Positions 48,765 through 58,865 of a stretch of DNA of 64,000 nt are shown in pieces. Both the position numbers and the translations under genes were made by a program. The notes under the pieces are model-generated. The model was not told the origin of the DNA and searched no databases. It worked only from the letters and a program-made list of their open reading frames with translations. Position 1 is the stretch's first letter, and every line of letters begins with the position of its first letter. Source of the stretch: Flavobacterium sp. CG_23.5 (GTDB lineage Bacteria; Bacteroidota; Bacteroidia; Flavobacteriales; Flavobacteriaceae); assembly GCF_017875765.1 (NCBI RefSeq), contig NZ_JAGGNA010000001.1, positions 2,011,001-2,075,000 on the forward strand. The letters run 5' to 3'.

Positions 48765-50885
48765 CTACAGTTTTGGCAACGCGGTAAAGCCCATATTATA
48801 CAAGGTAAATGCCTGTATGTCCACGTTTTCCTGAATGGTTGCCGCCACGGCTTTCCCCGCGCCATGTCCCGCATTAATATCAATTCGAATTAAAGTGGGA
48901 TTTGGTCCAGTTTGTTTTTCCTGTAATTCGGCTGCAAATTTAAAACTATGTGCTGGCACTACTCTATCGTCATGATCGCCCGTTGTGACCATCGTGGCCG
49001 GATATTGGGTTCCTTGTTTTACATTATTCACCGGAGAATACCCCTTGATGTAGGCAAACATTTCCTTGCTATCCTGTGATGTTCCGTAATCGTACGCCCA
49101 ACCCGCTCCCGAGGTAAAGGTGTGGTAGCGCAACATATCCATAACGCCCACCGCGGGTAACGCTACCTTCATTAAATCCGGGCGTTGCGTCATGGTAGCT
49201 CCCACTAACAATCCGCCGTTTGAACCACCACGAATGGCAAGAAAACTAGAGGATGTGTACTTTTGAGCAATCAGATATTCAGCCGCTGCGATGAAATCAT
49301 CAAACACATTTTGCTTTTGCATTTTGGTGCCTGCATCATGCCATTTTTTTCCGTATTCGCCTCCGCCACGCAAATTAGGAACGGCATAAACGCCGCCGTT
49401 TTCCATCCAAACGGCATTGGCAATACTGAAACTTGGCGTTAAGCTTACGTTGAAACCGCCATATCCATACAATATCGTTGGGTTTTTGCCATCGAGTTTC
49501 AATCCTTTTTTATGGGTAATCATCATCGGGATTTTGGTTCCGTCTTTGGAAGTGTAAAACACTTGTTTCGACACATAATCTTCGGTTTTAAAATCTACTT
49601 TTGGTTTTTCATACACGGCCGATTTTCCTGATTTTGGTTCGAATGAATAAATAGTTCCTGGGCTAACATAATTGGTAAAAGAATAATAGAGCATTTTTTC
49701 TTTTTTCTTTCCGCCAAAACCGCCTGCAGTTCCAAGATCCGGCAACTGTATCTCCCGAATCATTTTTCCTGAATAATCATATTGTTTCACCACCGAAACC
49801 GCATCTTTCATATAATTAGCAAAAACATAACCGCCGCCGGTTGTTGGTGTCAAAACATTATCGGTTTCTGCAATAAAGTCTTTCCAGTTTTCGGGTTTTG
49901 GGTTACTGACATCTACCGTAACAATGCGTTTATTGGGCGCATTTAAGTCGGTATCTATGAATAATTTAGTGCCTTCGTTGTCAATTATACTGTTGTCACT
50001 TTTGAAATTATCGACAATGGTAATAATGGGGCTATTTGGTTTTGTCAGGTCTTTGATATACAATTCATTCCCATAGGTTGAAGTCGAAGCGTTGATGACC
50101 AAATAATGATCGTCTTCTGTCACACTTCCACCAACATATCTTCTTTTTTGGTCTGCGCCAAAGATGATTTGATCTTCTTTTTGCGCCGTTCCAAGTTTGT
50201 GAAAATACAGTTTGTGTTGGTCCGTTTTAGCCGACAATTCACTTCCTTTTGGTTTGTCATAACTGGAATAGTAAAATCCTTTATTCCCGTGCCAAGAAAC
50301 CCCGCTGAATTTTACATCGACAATGGTATCTTCTATTATTTTTTGAGTGATGGCATCCATGATAATCACTTTTCTCCAGTCGCTTCCGCCCTCTGAAATG
50401 GCATACGCGACTTTGGAACCATCTCTTGAGAAATCCAATCCTCCCAGTGAAGTAGTTCCGTCCTTAGAAAAAGTATTTGGATCTAGAAAAACCGTCTCTT
50501 TTCCTTTAAAGTCTTTTCTATACAACACCGATTGGTTTTGTAAACCATTATTTTTGTAGTAGTACGTATAATTCCCTTCAATGAAAGGCGCTCCTATCTT
50601 CTCGTAATTCCATAGTTTTTCCAATCTTGCTTTCAATGCATCACGAAACGGGATTTTAGCTAAATAGTCATAAGTAACCTTGTTTTGCGTTTTTACCCAA
50701 TCACCCGTCTCAGCAGATTTATCGTCTTCGAGCCAGCGATACGGATCCGCAACTTTGGTATCAAAATAGACGTCAACCGTTTCGCCTTTATTGGTATGTG
50801 GATACTTCATTGTATTTATTTTTTGGTTTTGACCAAAACTTGCGAATGTGGCAGATACAGCCATTATTAAAAAAGTTTTTTTCAT
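48765..50885 (-). CDS. Prolyl oligopeptidase (S9A family serine peptidase)
   Basis: 706 residues with a signal peptide ([19 protein letters not shown]), so probably periplasmic. [28 protein letters not shown] starts the beta-propeller part; the alpha/beta hydrolase domain holds the nucleophile in [12 protein letters not shown] (Ser555), the Asp in [15 protein letters not shown] and the His in NAGHGAGK. Cleaves after Pro in short peptides. A TATTTTTG -7 element (50917-50910) lies 25 bases upstream. Confidence 0.95.
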   Translation of the reverse strand: MKKTFLIMAVSATFASFGQNQKINTMKYPHTNKGETVDVYFDTKVADPYRWLEDDKSAETGDWVKTQNKVTYDYLAKIPFRDALKARLEKLWNYEKIGAPFIEGNYTYYYKNNGLQNQSVLYRKDFKGKETVFLDPNTFSKDGTTSLGGLDFSRDGSKVAYAISEGGSDWRKVIIMDAITQKIIEDTIVDVKFSGVSWHGNKGFYYSSYDKPKGSELSAKTDQHKLYFHKLGTAQKEDQIIFGADQKRRYVGGSVTEDDHYLVINASTSTYGNELYIKDLTKPNSPIITIVDNFKSDNSIIDNEGTKLFIDTDLNAPNKRIVTVDVSNPKPENWKDFIAETDNVLTPTTGGGYVFANYMKDAVSVVKQYDYSGKMIREIQLPDLGTAGGFGGKKKEKMLYYSFTNYVSPGTIYSFEPKSGKSAVYEKPKVDFKTEDYVSKQVFYTSKDGTKIPMMITHKKGLKLDGKNPTILYGYGGFNVSLTPSFSIANAVWMENGGVYAVPNLRGGGEYGKKWHDAGTKMQKQNVFDDFIAAAEYLIAQKYTSSSFLAIRGGSNGGLLVGATMTQRPDLMKVALPAVGVMDMLRYHTFTSGAGWAYDYGTSQDSKEMFAYIKGYSPVNNVKQGTQYPATMVTTGDHDDRVVPAHSFKFAAELQEKQTGPNPTLIRIDINAGHGAGKAVAATIQENVDIQAFTLYNMGFTALPKL

Positions 50886-50962
50886 TCTATGTGGTTTAGT
50901 TAGTTATAACAAAAATAGGAAAATAGTTTTCATTCCCATTGAAGACAAGTCGCTAAAAAACC

Positions 50963-50996
50963 AAAAACGTTACTCTTTCGAATAACGTTTTTTTTA
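50963..50996 (-). terminator. Terminator of the TonB-dependent receptor gene
   Basis: Minus strand AAAAACGTTA-TTCGAAAGAG-TAACGTTTTT with T/A runs, 37 bases after the receptor stop. Confidence 0.8.
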
Positions 50997-51032
50997 TGTA
51001 AAAGTAAAAGAGTTTGAAATTAGAAACTCATT

Positions 51033-53252
51033 CTACAAATTAAAATTTACGCCCAAAACGACGTTTCTTCCTATGTTAGGAATGCCGTCTCTTTTTAATC
51101 TTGAAAGATGCGCGATATAGCTTTTGTCTAATAAATTGTTTCCGTTGAGATTAACATCAAAAGAAGTTTTACCCAATTTTATTTTCCCTCCAAAACCTAA
51201 ATTCACTAATGAATATCCATTTGATTTTGTTTCAAAACCACTGACATTATTTTGATTGAAAGTAGAAGAAACATTAAAGGTCGCAAAACCGTCTTCCAAC
51301 CAATTTTTGATTTTAAATTCAGTTCGAATGGTATTGCTCCAATTGTTGGCAGGAATTAACGGCAAATAATCACCATTTTTTTTCTTACCGGTAACCGTTT
51401 CAAAACTTGTTTCAAAATGCAACCAGTCTAAAGGGTGCGGATGAAAATGCAATCCAATTTCACCACCATACAGTTTAGCATTATTCTGAATATAATCGAA
51501 AACATCGTTTCCAGCAATTACTATTCCTGCTGGCGAGGTATAGATATAATTGTTGATATGATTGTAAAATCCATTGGCAAAAAACTCAAAATGACTGTTT
51601 TTATATTCTAAATTGATATCCGTTTGTACGTTTTGCTCGGTTTTCAAATCGCTGTTACCAATTTCATAGCGATTGGTTCCTTCATGAACTCCATTGGATG
51701 TTAATTCGGCCAGATTCGGTGATCTAAAACCAGAAGCCATATTCAATCGCAAAGTCAAATCTTCGGCTAAATTGGTTTTGTAACCCAGGGAAGCATTAAA
51801 ACTATCGTAGGTTTTATCAATGGCTTTAAAGTAGCCTTCTTCTCCGGCAGTTCCGTGTTCTTGCGTGGTGATTTGTCTGTTATCGAAACGCAATCCTCCT
51901 TGTAACACATTAGATTCCCACTCATAATTAGCAGTTCCAAAAACACCAAAATCATTGGTTTCAGCATCCGGAATCAAATATTCCTCACCTGAATTGGTGT
52001 TGGTTTGGTGCATCCCCTGAATTCCTACGATAGATTCTACTTTGCCTATTTTTGGCAAATGGTATTTTGCATCGTAATTGAAGGTTTTCAATTTCATATG
52101 CAAACTGGCTACATCACTATCTGTGAACTCAGATCGGTCATTGGCAACATAACCCAAATCGACATCCAGTTTTGAATTTTGGAAAAAGAAGATATTATTT
52201 AAACTCAATAAATGATTAAAAACACCTTGTTTAGGAAAACCCGTTTTTTTGCTTGTAGATTGTTCTCCTGTCGAAGCTTCGGGACCGTTCTCTGGAATTC
52301 CTAAATCTAATTTGTTGTAATTGTAACGCAATACTGTTGAAAATTTAGCATTGCTATAACCAATTCCCGTTTTGAAATCTGCTTCACTGTAACGAGTATT
52401 TGTCACTCGATCACCATCGGCAATGCTATAATCGGAATGGGTATTGTAACTCCCACGGGTCATGAATTTCCAATTTTCGGTTGATGTTTTCAATCCCAAA
52501 GAAGAATTACTTCCTAGCGTATTCGAAAAAAGTTTCTGACTGAAATTAGCTTTGAATGTATTGGCTTCGGCAAATTTCTCTGGATTAAAATACAAAACTC
52601 CACCCAAAGCATCGGAGCCATAAAGTAAAGAAGCAGGGCCTTTTATCACCTCAACACTTTCTATTCCTGCGTCGTTTAGTCCTAAGCCATGTTCGTCGCC
52701 AAACTGTTGGTTTTCCATTCTAACACCTTGCGAATAGACCAAAACACGATTCCCGCTCAAACCACGAATAACGGGTTTACCGATAGAAGTTCCCGTAGAA
52801 ACTTGCGAAACTCCTGGAATAGTCGCCAATCCTTCGATTAAAGTAGCAGTTCCTTTTCGTTGTAACTCTTTCATACTTTGATGTTCAACTTTCATCACGT
52901 TTTGCGATTGTAATTTATTGAAAGCGGTGGAAACAATCACCTCATCCATCTGGAATATGGTTTCTTCCAGAATTACATCCAGCGTATTCTCTTTTTGTGC
53001 ATTATTTATCGTTTTGTTTTGGATTCCAAAACCAACGAAATTGAAAGTAAGTTTTATGCTTCCATTTGGAAGATTGGACATGTTATATTTTCCGTTTTCA
53101 TCTGTTATGGCTCCTTTGTGTAATTCTGTTGCATAAACCGAAACGCCTTTAATAGGCTGATTTTTTAAATCAGTCACGGTTCCTGATACCGAATTCTGTG
53201 CTTGAAGCATAACTGAAAACCCCAAGAATAGGGTTATAATAAATTTTTTCAT
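51033..53252 (-). CDS. TonB-dependent receptor with CarboxypepD-regulatory-like domain
   Basis: 739 residues. Signal peptide, then a carboxypeptidase-regulatory-like domain (VSGTVTDLKNQPIKGVSVYATELHKGAITDENGKYNMSNLPNG), the plug (GTATLIEGLATIPGVSQVSTGTSIGKPVIRGLSGNRVLVYSQGVRMENQQFGDEHGLGLNDAGIESVEVIKGPASLLYGSDALGGVLYF), and a 22-strand barrel ending IPNIGRNVVLGVNFNL. The plug is like receptors for metal or metallophore uptake. The upstream small gene on the same strand encodes a His/Cys-rich exported protein, which supports a transition-metal link; that is inference. Confidence 0.93.
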   Translation of the reverse strand: MKKFIITLFLGFSVMLQAQNSVSGTVTDLKNQPIKGVSVYATELHKGAITDENGKYNMSNLPNGSIKLTFNFVGFGIQNKTINNAQKENTLDVILEETIFQMDEVIVSTAFNKLQSQNVMKVEHQSMKELQRKGTATLIEGLATIPGVSQVSTGTSIGKPVIRGLSGNRVLVYSQGVRMENQQFGDEHGLGLNDAGIESVEVIKGPASLLYGSDALGGVLYFNPEKFAEANTFKANFSQKLFSNTLGSNSSLGLKTSTENWKFMTRGSYNTHSDYSIADGDRVTNTRYSEADFKTGIGYSNAKFSTVLRYNYNKLDLGIPENGPEASTGEQSTSKKTGFPKQGVFNHLLSLNNIFFFQNSKLDVDLGYVANDRSEFTDSDVASLHMKLKTFNYDAKYHLPKIGKVESIVGIQGMHQTNTNSGEEYLIPDAETNDFGVFGTANYEWESNVLQGGLRFDNRQITTQEHGTAGEEGYFKAIDKTYDSFNASLGYKTNLAEDLTLRLNMASGFRSPNLAELTSNGVHEGTNRYEIGNSDLKTEQNVQTDINLEYKNSHFEFFANGFYNHINNYIYTSPAGIVIAGNDVFDYIQNNAKLYGGEIGLHFHPHPLDWLHFETSFETVTGKKKNGDYLPLIPANNWSNTIRTEFKIKNWLEDGFATFNVSSTFNQNNVSGFETKSNGYSLVNLGFGGKIKLGKTSFDVNLNGNNLLDKSYIAHLSRLKRDGIPNIGRNVVLGVNFNL

Positions 53253-53380
53253 TGAAAATTATTGTATTGTTCTTCTTCTCAGCGAACTCATAAAGGAGAA
53301 AGGGCTGAGACCGGAATTATTTAGTAAAAAAAATAGAAATGATACCTGCTGAAATAAATTCAAAAGAAGCTGAAATAAAT

Positions 53381-53734
53381 TCAGCTTAAACTATTTACAG
53401 GAGGCCCGCGAAGGGAATATAAACTTCCCGAGAAAGAAACAAAAGCCGTCTTTGCAGTAAAGAAATAAGGTATTTCTTTATAGGAAGAATTTAATTGGTA
53501 CGAGAATTCATTTGGAGAAATATAACTACCAAAAGTAAATTGACAAATAGAACAGTTATCAAAATTATGATGCTGATGCGTTATCTCAGAATTGGTAACA
53601 TTGTAAGTATGGTGGCATCTTTTTTCGGAAAACTGCTTTACCAAATGGGTATAACTATGAACCGATTGAAACAGCATTGAAAACAATACTGCAACTACCA
53701 AAGTAAGATTAATTATGCCCTGCTTTTTTTTCAT
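53381..53734 (-). CDS. Small exported His/Cys-rich protein
   Basis: 117 residues from the ATG at 53734; the TTG at 53743 lies inside a TACCTTTG promoter element (53748-53741) and is unlikely. A signal-like N-terminus (INLTLVVAVLFSMLFQSVHS) precedes KRCHHTYN, THQHHNFDNCSICQF and a C-terminal LRGPP. Clustered His and a CxxC suggest metal binding. I recall similar proteins with the same RGPP end near metal-related TonB receptors in flavobacteria; the gene lies 128 bp before one here. Confidence 0.75.
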   Translation of the reverse strand: MKKKQGIINLTLVVAVLFSMLFQSVHSYTHLVKQFSEKRCHHTYNVTNSEITHQHHNFDNCSICQFTFGSYISPNEFSYQLNSSYKEIPYFFTAKTAFVSFSGSLYSLRGPPVNSLS

Positions 53735-53782
53735 ACTTCGCAAAGGTAAGAAAACAAAAAAATGTTACGCCTATTTAAAAAC

Positions 53783-53816
53783 AAAAAAAACTACAACATG
53801 ATACGTTGTAGTTTTT
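53783..53816 (-). terminator. asd terminator
   Basis: Minus strand AAAAACTACAAC-GTATCAT-GTTGTAGTTTTT: a 12-bp stem with T run, after the repeat that follows asd. Confidence 0.8.
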
Positions 53817-53826
53817 ATATAATATT

Positions 53827-53871
53827 TAGAGATGCACTGCCGATGTAGAAACGCACTTCAGTGCATCTCTA
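53827..53871. repeat. GAGATGCACTG...CAGTGCATCTC repeat downstream of asd
   Basis: AGAGATGCACTG (53828-53839) faces CAGTGCATCTCT (53859-53870) across a 19-base loop. Same arms as the 36-bp palindrome at 27638 and the copy at 59771. Confidence 0.75.
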
Positions 53872-53893
53872 CTGCGTCAAAATTTAATTTAGG

Positions 53894-54883
53894 TTAAACC
53901 AATTTAGCGGCCCTAAGGTATTCTGCGATTTGAATCGTATTGGTCGCCGCTCCTTTTCTTAAATTATCGGCTACTATCCACATGTTCAAAGTATTTGGTT
54001 GGCTTTCGTCACGACGGATTCTGCCTACAAAAACATCATCTTTTCCTTGCGCATACATTGGCATTGGATACGTATAGGTATCATTGTTATCCTGAACCAC
54101 AACTCCATCAGTATGATGTAAAATGTTCTGAACTTCAGACACTTCAAAATCTTTAGTAAACTCAACATTTACCGCTTCACTGTGTCCACCAACAATGGGC
54201 ACACGAACAGCAGTTGCCGTAACAGCAATCGTTTTATCGCCAAGAATTTTTTGAGTTTCACGAACCAATTTCATCTCTTCTTTGGTGTACCCGTTATCTT
54301 CAAAAGAATCACATTGTGGAATTGCATTTCTATGAATTGGGTATTTGTAAGCCATTTCACCTTGAATTCCTGCATATTCATTTTCCAATTGTTGTACTGC
54401 TTTCACGCCTGTTCCAGTGATGGATTGATACGTAGAAACAATCACACGTTTGATATTGTATTTTTTATGCAAAGGTGCCAAAACCAAAACCATTTGAATA
54501 GTCGAACAGTTAGGATTAGCAATAATTTTATCTTCTTTTGTTAATTCGCCTGCATTGATTTCAGGAACAATTAATTTTTTGGTTGGATCCATTCTCCAAG
54601 CCGATGAATTATCGATAACTGTAGTTCCTGCTGCTGCAAATTTTGGAGCCCATTCCAATGAAGTGTCACCACCAGCTGAGAATAAAGCAATATCGGCTTT
54701 CATATCTACTGCGGTTTGCATTCCTACAACGGTATAACTCTTCCCTTTAAATTCGATTTGTTTTCCCACTGATTTCTCAGAAGCAACAGGAATTAATTCT
54801 GTTACAGGAAAATTTCTTTCTGCCAATACTTTTAACATTACTTCGCCAACCATTCCAGTAGCGCCTACAACTGCTATTCTCAT
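53894..54883 (-). CDS. asd: Aspartate-semialdehyde dehydrogenase
   Basis: 329 residues. RIAVVGATGMVGEVMLKVL is the NADP-binding loop; NPNCSTIQMV carries the acyl-forming cysteine (Cys126), GGHSEAVNVEF the catalytic His. It makes aspartate semialdehyde for lysine, threonine, methionine and diaminopimelate. A consensus promoter is upstream (54919-54948). Confidence 0.97.
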   Translation of the reverse strand: MRIAVVGATGMVGEVMLKVLAERNFPVTELIPVASEKSVGKQIEFKGKSYTVVGMQTAVDMKADIALFSAGGDTSLEWAPKFAAAGTTVIDNSSAWRMDPTKKLIVPEINAGELTKEDKIIANPNCSTIQMVLVLAPLHKKYNIKRVIVSTYQSITGTGVKAVQQLENEYAGIQGEMAYKYPIHRNAIPQCDSFEDNGYTKEEMKLVRETQKILGDKTIAVTATAVRVPIVGGHSEAVNVEFTKDFEVSEVQNILHHTDGVVVQDNNDTYTYPMPMYAQGKDDVFVGRIRRDESQPNTLNMWIVADNLRKGAATNTIQIAEYLRAAKLV

Positions 54884-54918
54884 AGTATATATTTATTATT
54901 GAATCTTATTTTGAACTA

Positions 54919-54948
54919 CAAAAGTAAGTAATATTCAAATCAATACAA
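54919..54948 (-). promoter_or_regulatory. asd promoter
   Basis: Minus strand TTG (54948-54946), 19 bases, TACTTTTG (54926-54919); 36 bases before the start codon. Confidence 0.75.
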
Positions 54949-54992
54949 GAGTCTTCACAAAAAATAACAAAATGTTATAATTATAACAAAGC

Positions 54993-55021
54993 AAAAAACC
55001 ATCAGCTGTGGCGGATGGTTT
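54993..55021 (-). terminator. mscL terminator
   Basis: Minus strand AAACCATC-CGCCACAGCT-GATGGTTTTTT with T tail, 24 bases after the mscL stop. Confidence 0.85.
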
Positions 55022-55044
55022 AACGGAACATAAGTGTTGTGCTC

Positions 55045-55458
55045 TTATTTTTGTAACAAGTCTCTAATTTGTATAAGTAATTCTACTTCAGTTGGTCCGG
55101 CAGGTACCACAACCACTTCTTCTTTCTTTTTGGCTTTTTCGGCAGCTCTTAAAATAATGAAAATGAAAAAAGCAATAATAACAAAATTGATGATAGCTTG
55201 GACTAAATTACCGTAAGTAATAACCGCTGCACCTGCTTTTTTTGCTTCAGCCAAAGTCTCATACCTGTTACCGTTGAGCGCAATAAATTTTTGGGTAAAA
55301 TCGATACCTCCAGTTATCAATCCAATTATTGGCATAATAACATCATCCACAGCAGAAGCGATAATTTTACCAAAAGCAGCACCAATAACTACGGCAGTCG
55401 CTAAACTCAACACATCACCTTTCATTAAAGATGTTTTAAAATCACTGAAAAATCCCAT
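55045..55458 (-). CDS. mscL: Large-conductance mechanosensitive channel MscL
   Basis: 137 residues. TM1 ([30 protein letters not shown]) with the pore constriction glycine/alanine pattern, periplasmic loop, TM2 ([25 protein letters not shown]) and a C-terminal helical bundle ([13 protein letters not shown]). A pentameric emergency valve in osmotic downshock. A possible promoter (TTG, 18 bases, TATGTTCG) is at 55500-55528. Confidence 0.96.
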   Translation of the reverse strand: MGFFSDFKTSLMKGDVLSLATAVVIGAAFGKIIASAVDDVIMPIIGLITGGIDFTQKFIALNGNRYETLAEAKKAGAAVITYGNLVQAIINFVIIAFFIFIILRAAEKAKKKEEVVVVPAGPTEVELLIQIRDLLQK

Positions 55459-55499
55459 AATTGCTTAGTTTTAGGTTAAAATCTCTTTTTTTTAAGTAA

Positions 55500-55528
55500 C
55501 GAACATAGTTAAAATTTTAACATAACAA
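55500..55528 (-). promoter_or_regulatory. Possible mscL promoter
   Basis: Minus strand TTG (55528-55526), 18 bases, TATGTTCG (55507-55500), with one mismatch in the -7 box. Confidence 0.4.
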
Positions 55529-55551
55529 ACTTCTTTTTATTACAAAAAAAA

Positions 55552-58008
55552 TTATTCCCGATAAAACACACGTTTTACCCGCTGAGATATACTTGTAAGA
55601 ATTTCATAAGGAATAGTATTTAGTTTTTGCGCAATCTCATTTACGGTTGGGCTTTCGCCAAAAATAATCACAGCATCTCCTTCTTTGCAATCAATTCCGT
55701 TGACATCCACCATTAGCATATCCATGCAAACGCTACCTAAAATAGTTGCTTTACTATTTTTAATTGTTACAAAACCCACTCCATTCCCCCAACCTCTGGA
55801 AATCCCGTCAGCATAACCTATAGGAATTGTAGCAATTTTTGTTGGTTTCTCTGCCATAAATCTTCTGCCATAACCAACACTATCTCCGGCAGGAATGGTT
55901 CTGATTTGAGAAATAATAGATTTTAATGTCCCTACATTCTCCAGTTGTTTTTGCTCTTCGTTATCATTTGAAACTCCGTAAAGACCTATTCCAAGGCGCA
56001 CCATATCATATTGCGAATCCGGATAATTACTAATTCCCGAAGTGTTTAATATATGGCGAATGGGTTTTATTTGTAATTCGCTCATCAGTTTTGAAGACAA
56101 TTTCTCGAATAAATCAATTTGTGATTGTGCGAAATCCTTATGTTCTAAATCGTCACTTGTGGCCATGTGCGACAAAATACTTTTAACCTGAATGGTTTGA
56201 TTTCCCTTTAATGTAGCTATCAAGTCGTCAATAGTATTGGCTTCAAAACCCAAACGATGCATTCCCGTATCGAGTTTGATATGGATAGGAAAATGTTTTA
56301 ATTCCTTTTGTTCCGCGATCTTAAGAAAAGCGCGAAGTCCCTTCAAGCTATAAATTTCTGGTTCTAATTGATGTTGAATAATGGCAGGAAAACTGGTGTT
56401 TTCAGGATTCAGCACCATAATTGGCAAATGAATTCCCAGATTTTTCAATGAAATCCCTTCATCGGCGAAAGCCACACCCAAATAATCCACTTTGTGATGT
56501 TCCAATAATTTGGCAATTTCAAATCCTCCATTACCATATCCAAAAGCCTTAACCATTACCATCATTTTGGTTGTTGGTTTCAACTTCGATTTAAAGAAAT
56601 TTAAATTATGACTGATTGAATTCAGATTAATTTCAAGAACCGTTTCATGCGTTTTCTCTTCTAATAGAGCCACAATCTCTTCAAATTGAAAAGTTCTTGC
56701 CCCTTTTATTAAAATGGTTTCATTATTGAAAATTAAATCGTCAAAATTAGCAATAAAATCTGCTGTATTTTTGAAAGTTAAACAGTTGGTGAATTTATTT
56801 TTGAATTCAGAAATAGTTTCACCAATCCCGATTACTCGACTAATTTTATTGGAAATAATTAATTCTGCAACTTTTGAATATAGTTCGGCATTAGAAAAAC
56901 CACTTTGGAAAATATCAGATAAAATCACTGTTTTCTTTTGGTATTGCTTCTGGCTTTCGAGAAAATCCAAGGCTATTTTCAGTGATTGGAAATCGGAACT
57001 GTAACTGTCGTCAATAATACTGCAATTGTTGATTCCGTTCTTGACTTTCAAACGCATTTCAACTGGATATAATAATTCCATTCGATTTTGAATCGTTATT
57101 TGATCATATTCAAAATACAACAAAACCATCAAGCACGAAATCGCATTTTCAATAGAAGCTTCGTCTTGAAAAGGGATTTTTATTTCGAAATTTTCTTTCT
57201 CTTGACGGATATCTAAAATTGTTTTATCCAAAATAGATCTTTTTGTGATAAAAACATCGGCACTCTCCTCTTTTAAACTCCAAGTGAAAGTTACTTTATT
57301 TCCGTTTTTAAAATCCGCGAAATGTGGATCTACCATTTCGTTTTTCTGATAAATAACCACTTCAGAATCCTTGAAAAGAATGAGTTTCTCTGTTATTTTT
57401 TGTTCCAAATTTTCAAAACCTTCATCATGTGCAGAACCGATATTTGTTAAGATTCCGATCGTTGGCTTGATGATTTTTTCCAGTTTTCCCATCTCATAAA
57501 AAGTAGAAATACCTGCTTCAAAAATACCGAGATTATGCTGCTCATTAATCCCAAGTACGGATAAGGGAACACCCACTTGTGAGTTGTAACTTTTAGGACT
57601 TCGAATGATATTATAATCCGGACTTAGCAGAAAATTGAGCCATTCCTTTACAATAGTTTTACCATTGCTTCCCGTCAATCCAATAACAGGAAAATCGAAA
57701 AGACCGCGATAATACTTCGCAAATTGTTGCAAGGCTAACAATGTGTTTTCAACAACCAGAAAATTAGCGTTGCCGGCACAATCATCCGGAATATGGGCAA
57801 CCACGAAGTTTTGTACGCCTTTTAAAATTAAGTTTTTAATATACAAATGCGCATCGTTATTGGGTCCAACCAAGGCGAAAAACAACGTCTGCGACCCATT
57901 TTGCAAGGAGCGACTGTCTATAGAAACGGCATCTATCGTTGCATCAGCATTATTATCTACAAATACGGCCTGAATTTGCGGAATTATATTTTGGATTTTT
58001 AGAATCAT
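55552..58008 (-). CDS. Bifunctional UDP-N-acetylmuramoyl-tripeptide:D-Ala-D-Ala ligase / alanine racemase
   Basis: 818 residues, a MurF-Alr fusion. Residues ~1-440 are MurF: FALVGPNNDAHLYI, the ATP loop VIGLTGSNGKTIVKEW, NIGSAHDEGFENLEQK, DDSYSSDFQSLKIALDFL. From ~445 the alanine racemase begins (VLEINLNSISHNLNFFKSKL), with the PLP lysine in VMVKAFGYGNG (Lys487) and the catalytic Tyr region (DSVGYGRRFMAEKP). It makes D-Ala and adds D-Ala-D-Ala to the UDP-muramyl tripeptide. This fusion is widespread in Bacteroidota. Confidence 0.95.
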   Translation of the reverse strand: MILKIQNIIPQIQAVFVDNNADATIDAVSIDSRSLQNGSQTLFFALVGPNNDAHLYIKNLILKGVQNFVVAHIPDDCAGNANFLVVENTLLALQQFAKYYRGLFDFPVIGLTGSNGKTIVKEWLNFLLSPDYNIIRSPKSYNSQVGVPLSVLGINEQHNLGIFEAGISTFYEMGKLEKIIKPTIGILTNIGSAHDEGFENLEQKITEKLILFKDSEVVIYQKNEMVDPHFADFKNGNKVTFTWSLKEESADVFITKRSILDKTILDIRQEKENFEIKIPFQDEASIENAISCLMVLLYFEYDQITIQNRMELLYPVEMRLKVKNGINNCSIIDDSYSSDFQSLKIALDFLESQKQYQKKTVILSDIFQSGFSNAELYSKVAELIISNKISRVIGIGETISEFKNKFTNCLTFKNTADFIANFDDLIFNNETILIKGARTFQFEEIVALLEEKTHETVLEINLNSISHNLNFFKSKLKPTTKMMVMVKAFGYGNGGFEIAKLLEHHKVDYLGVAFADEGISLKNLGIHLPIMVLNPENTSFPAIIQHQLEPEIYSLKGLRAFLKIAEQKELKHFPIHIKLDTGMHRLGFEANTIDDLIATLKGNQTIQVKSILSHMATSDDLEHKDFAQSQIDLFEKLSSKLMSELQIKPIRHILNTSGISNYPDSQYDMVRLGIGLYGVSNDNEEQKQLENVGTLKSIISQIRTIPAGDSVGYGRRFMAEKPTKIATIPIGYADGISRGWGNGVGFVTIKNSKATILGSVCMDMLMVDVNGIDCKEGDAVIIFGESPTVNEIAQKLNTIPYEILTSISQRVKRVFYRE

Positions 58009-58226
58009 TAATTTTGAGAGCGAATGACGCCAATTTTAAGAATTTATGTAAACTGCTGTAATAAGACTTCATCAAAAATAACACTTCTTTTTATAATGAA
58101 GCCCTTGTAACATCACAATTAATTTCCCCTTCCATTTAAAAAAAAGCAAAATAAAACCCCGTTAAAAGTCACCGTTAAAAAAAATACAACTAATTGAATT
58201 TACAACAACACTTTTGCAAAAATCTC

Positions 58227-58234
58227 TATATTTG
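58227..58234 (+). promoter_or_regulatory. TATATTTG -7 element
   Basis: TAnnTTTG match 25 bases before the PAP2-like membrane protein gene; TTG triplets occur at 10 and 30 bases but not in the normal range. Confidence 0.4.
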
Positions 58235-58259
58235 TTAGTGACAATCAACAATAGAACTT

Positions 58260-58865
58260 TTGAAAAAAATACTTCCATTATTTTCTTATATTTTTCATCC
58301 GATATTTATTCCGGCGATGGCCACCGTGTTTTATCTTTTTTTAAATACATCCAATTTTGCAACTGAAGAAAAGCTATTCATTTTTTTTCAAGTCTCGATT
58401 ATTACCACATGCATCCCCGTACTGTTTTTTTTGGTCTTAAGAGCTCTCGGTAAAATTGATTCCATCATGATTGCTGAAGTATCACAACGCAAACTACCAC
58501 TGATTCTTCAATGTTTTCTTATCATTTTATTGGTTCGAAAAAGCATTACTATCGATAGGTATCCTGAGCTGCATTTCTTCTTTTTGGGAGCATTGCTTAC
58601 TACTATTCTGGCACTTTTATTTTTATTTACAAATATAAAAGCCAGTCTTCACATGATGGCAATAAGCGGTTTGACCGTATTTGTTATTGCACTGAGTTTG
58701 CATTTTCAAATTCAAAATACTTTTGTCATTGCCTTTTTAATCCTTATAAATGGAATTGTAGCTTCTTCACGTATAGAAATGAAAGCGCACACGACTAAAG
58801 AATTAATTATAGGTTTTTTTCTAGGAAGCATTCCGCAGTTGCTTATCCTTTTTTTGTGGTTATAG
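58260..58865 (+). CDS. Multi-pass membrane protein, PAP2-like
   Basis: 201 residues, TTG start (KKILPLFSYIFHPIFIPAMATVFYLF). About six membrane helices. The segments KASLHMMAISGLTVFVIALSLHF and NGIVASSRIEMKAHTTKELIIGFFLGSIPQLL resemble the second half of PAP2-type phosphatases (SRxxxxxHxxxD-like SRIEMKAHTTKE), but the KxxxxxxRP motif is not evident. Function unknown. It overlaps the end of the convergent barrel gene by 6 bp. Confidence 0.7.
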   Translation: MKKILPLFSYIFHPIFIPAMATVFYLFLNTSNFATEEKLFIFFQVSIITTCIPVLFFLVLRALGKIDSIMIAEVSQRKLPLILQCFLIILLVRKSITIDRYPELHFFFLGALLTTILALLFLFTNIKASLHMMAISGLTVFVIALSLHFQIQNTFVIAFLILINGIVASSRIEMKAHTTKELIIGFFLGSIPQLLILFLWL

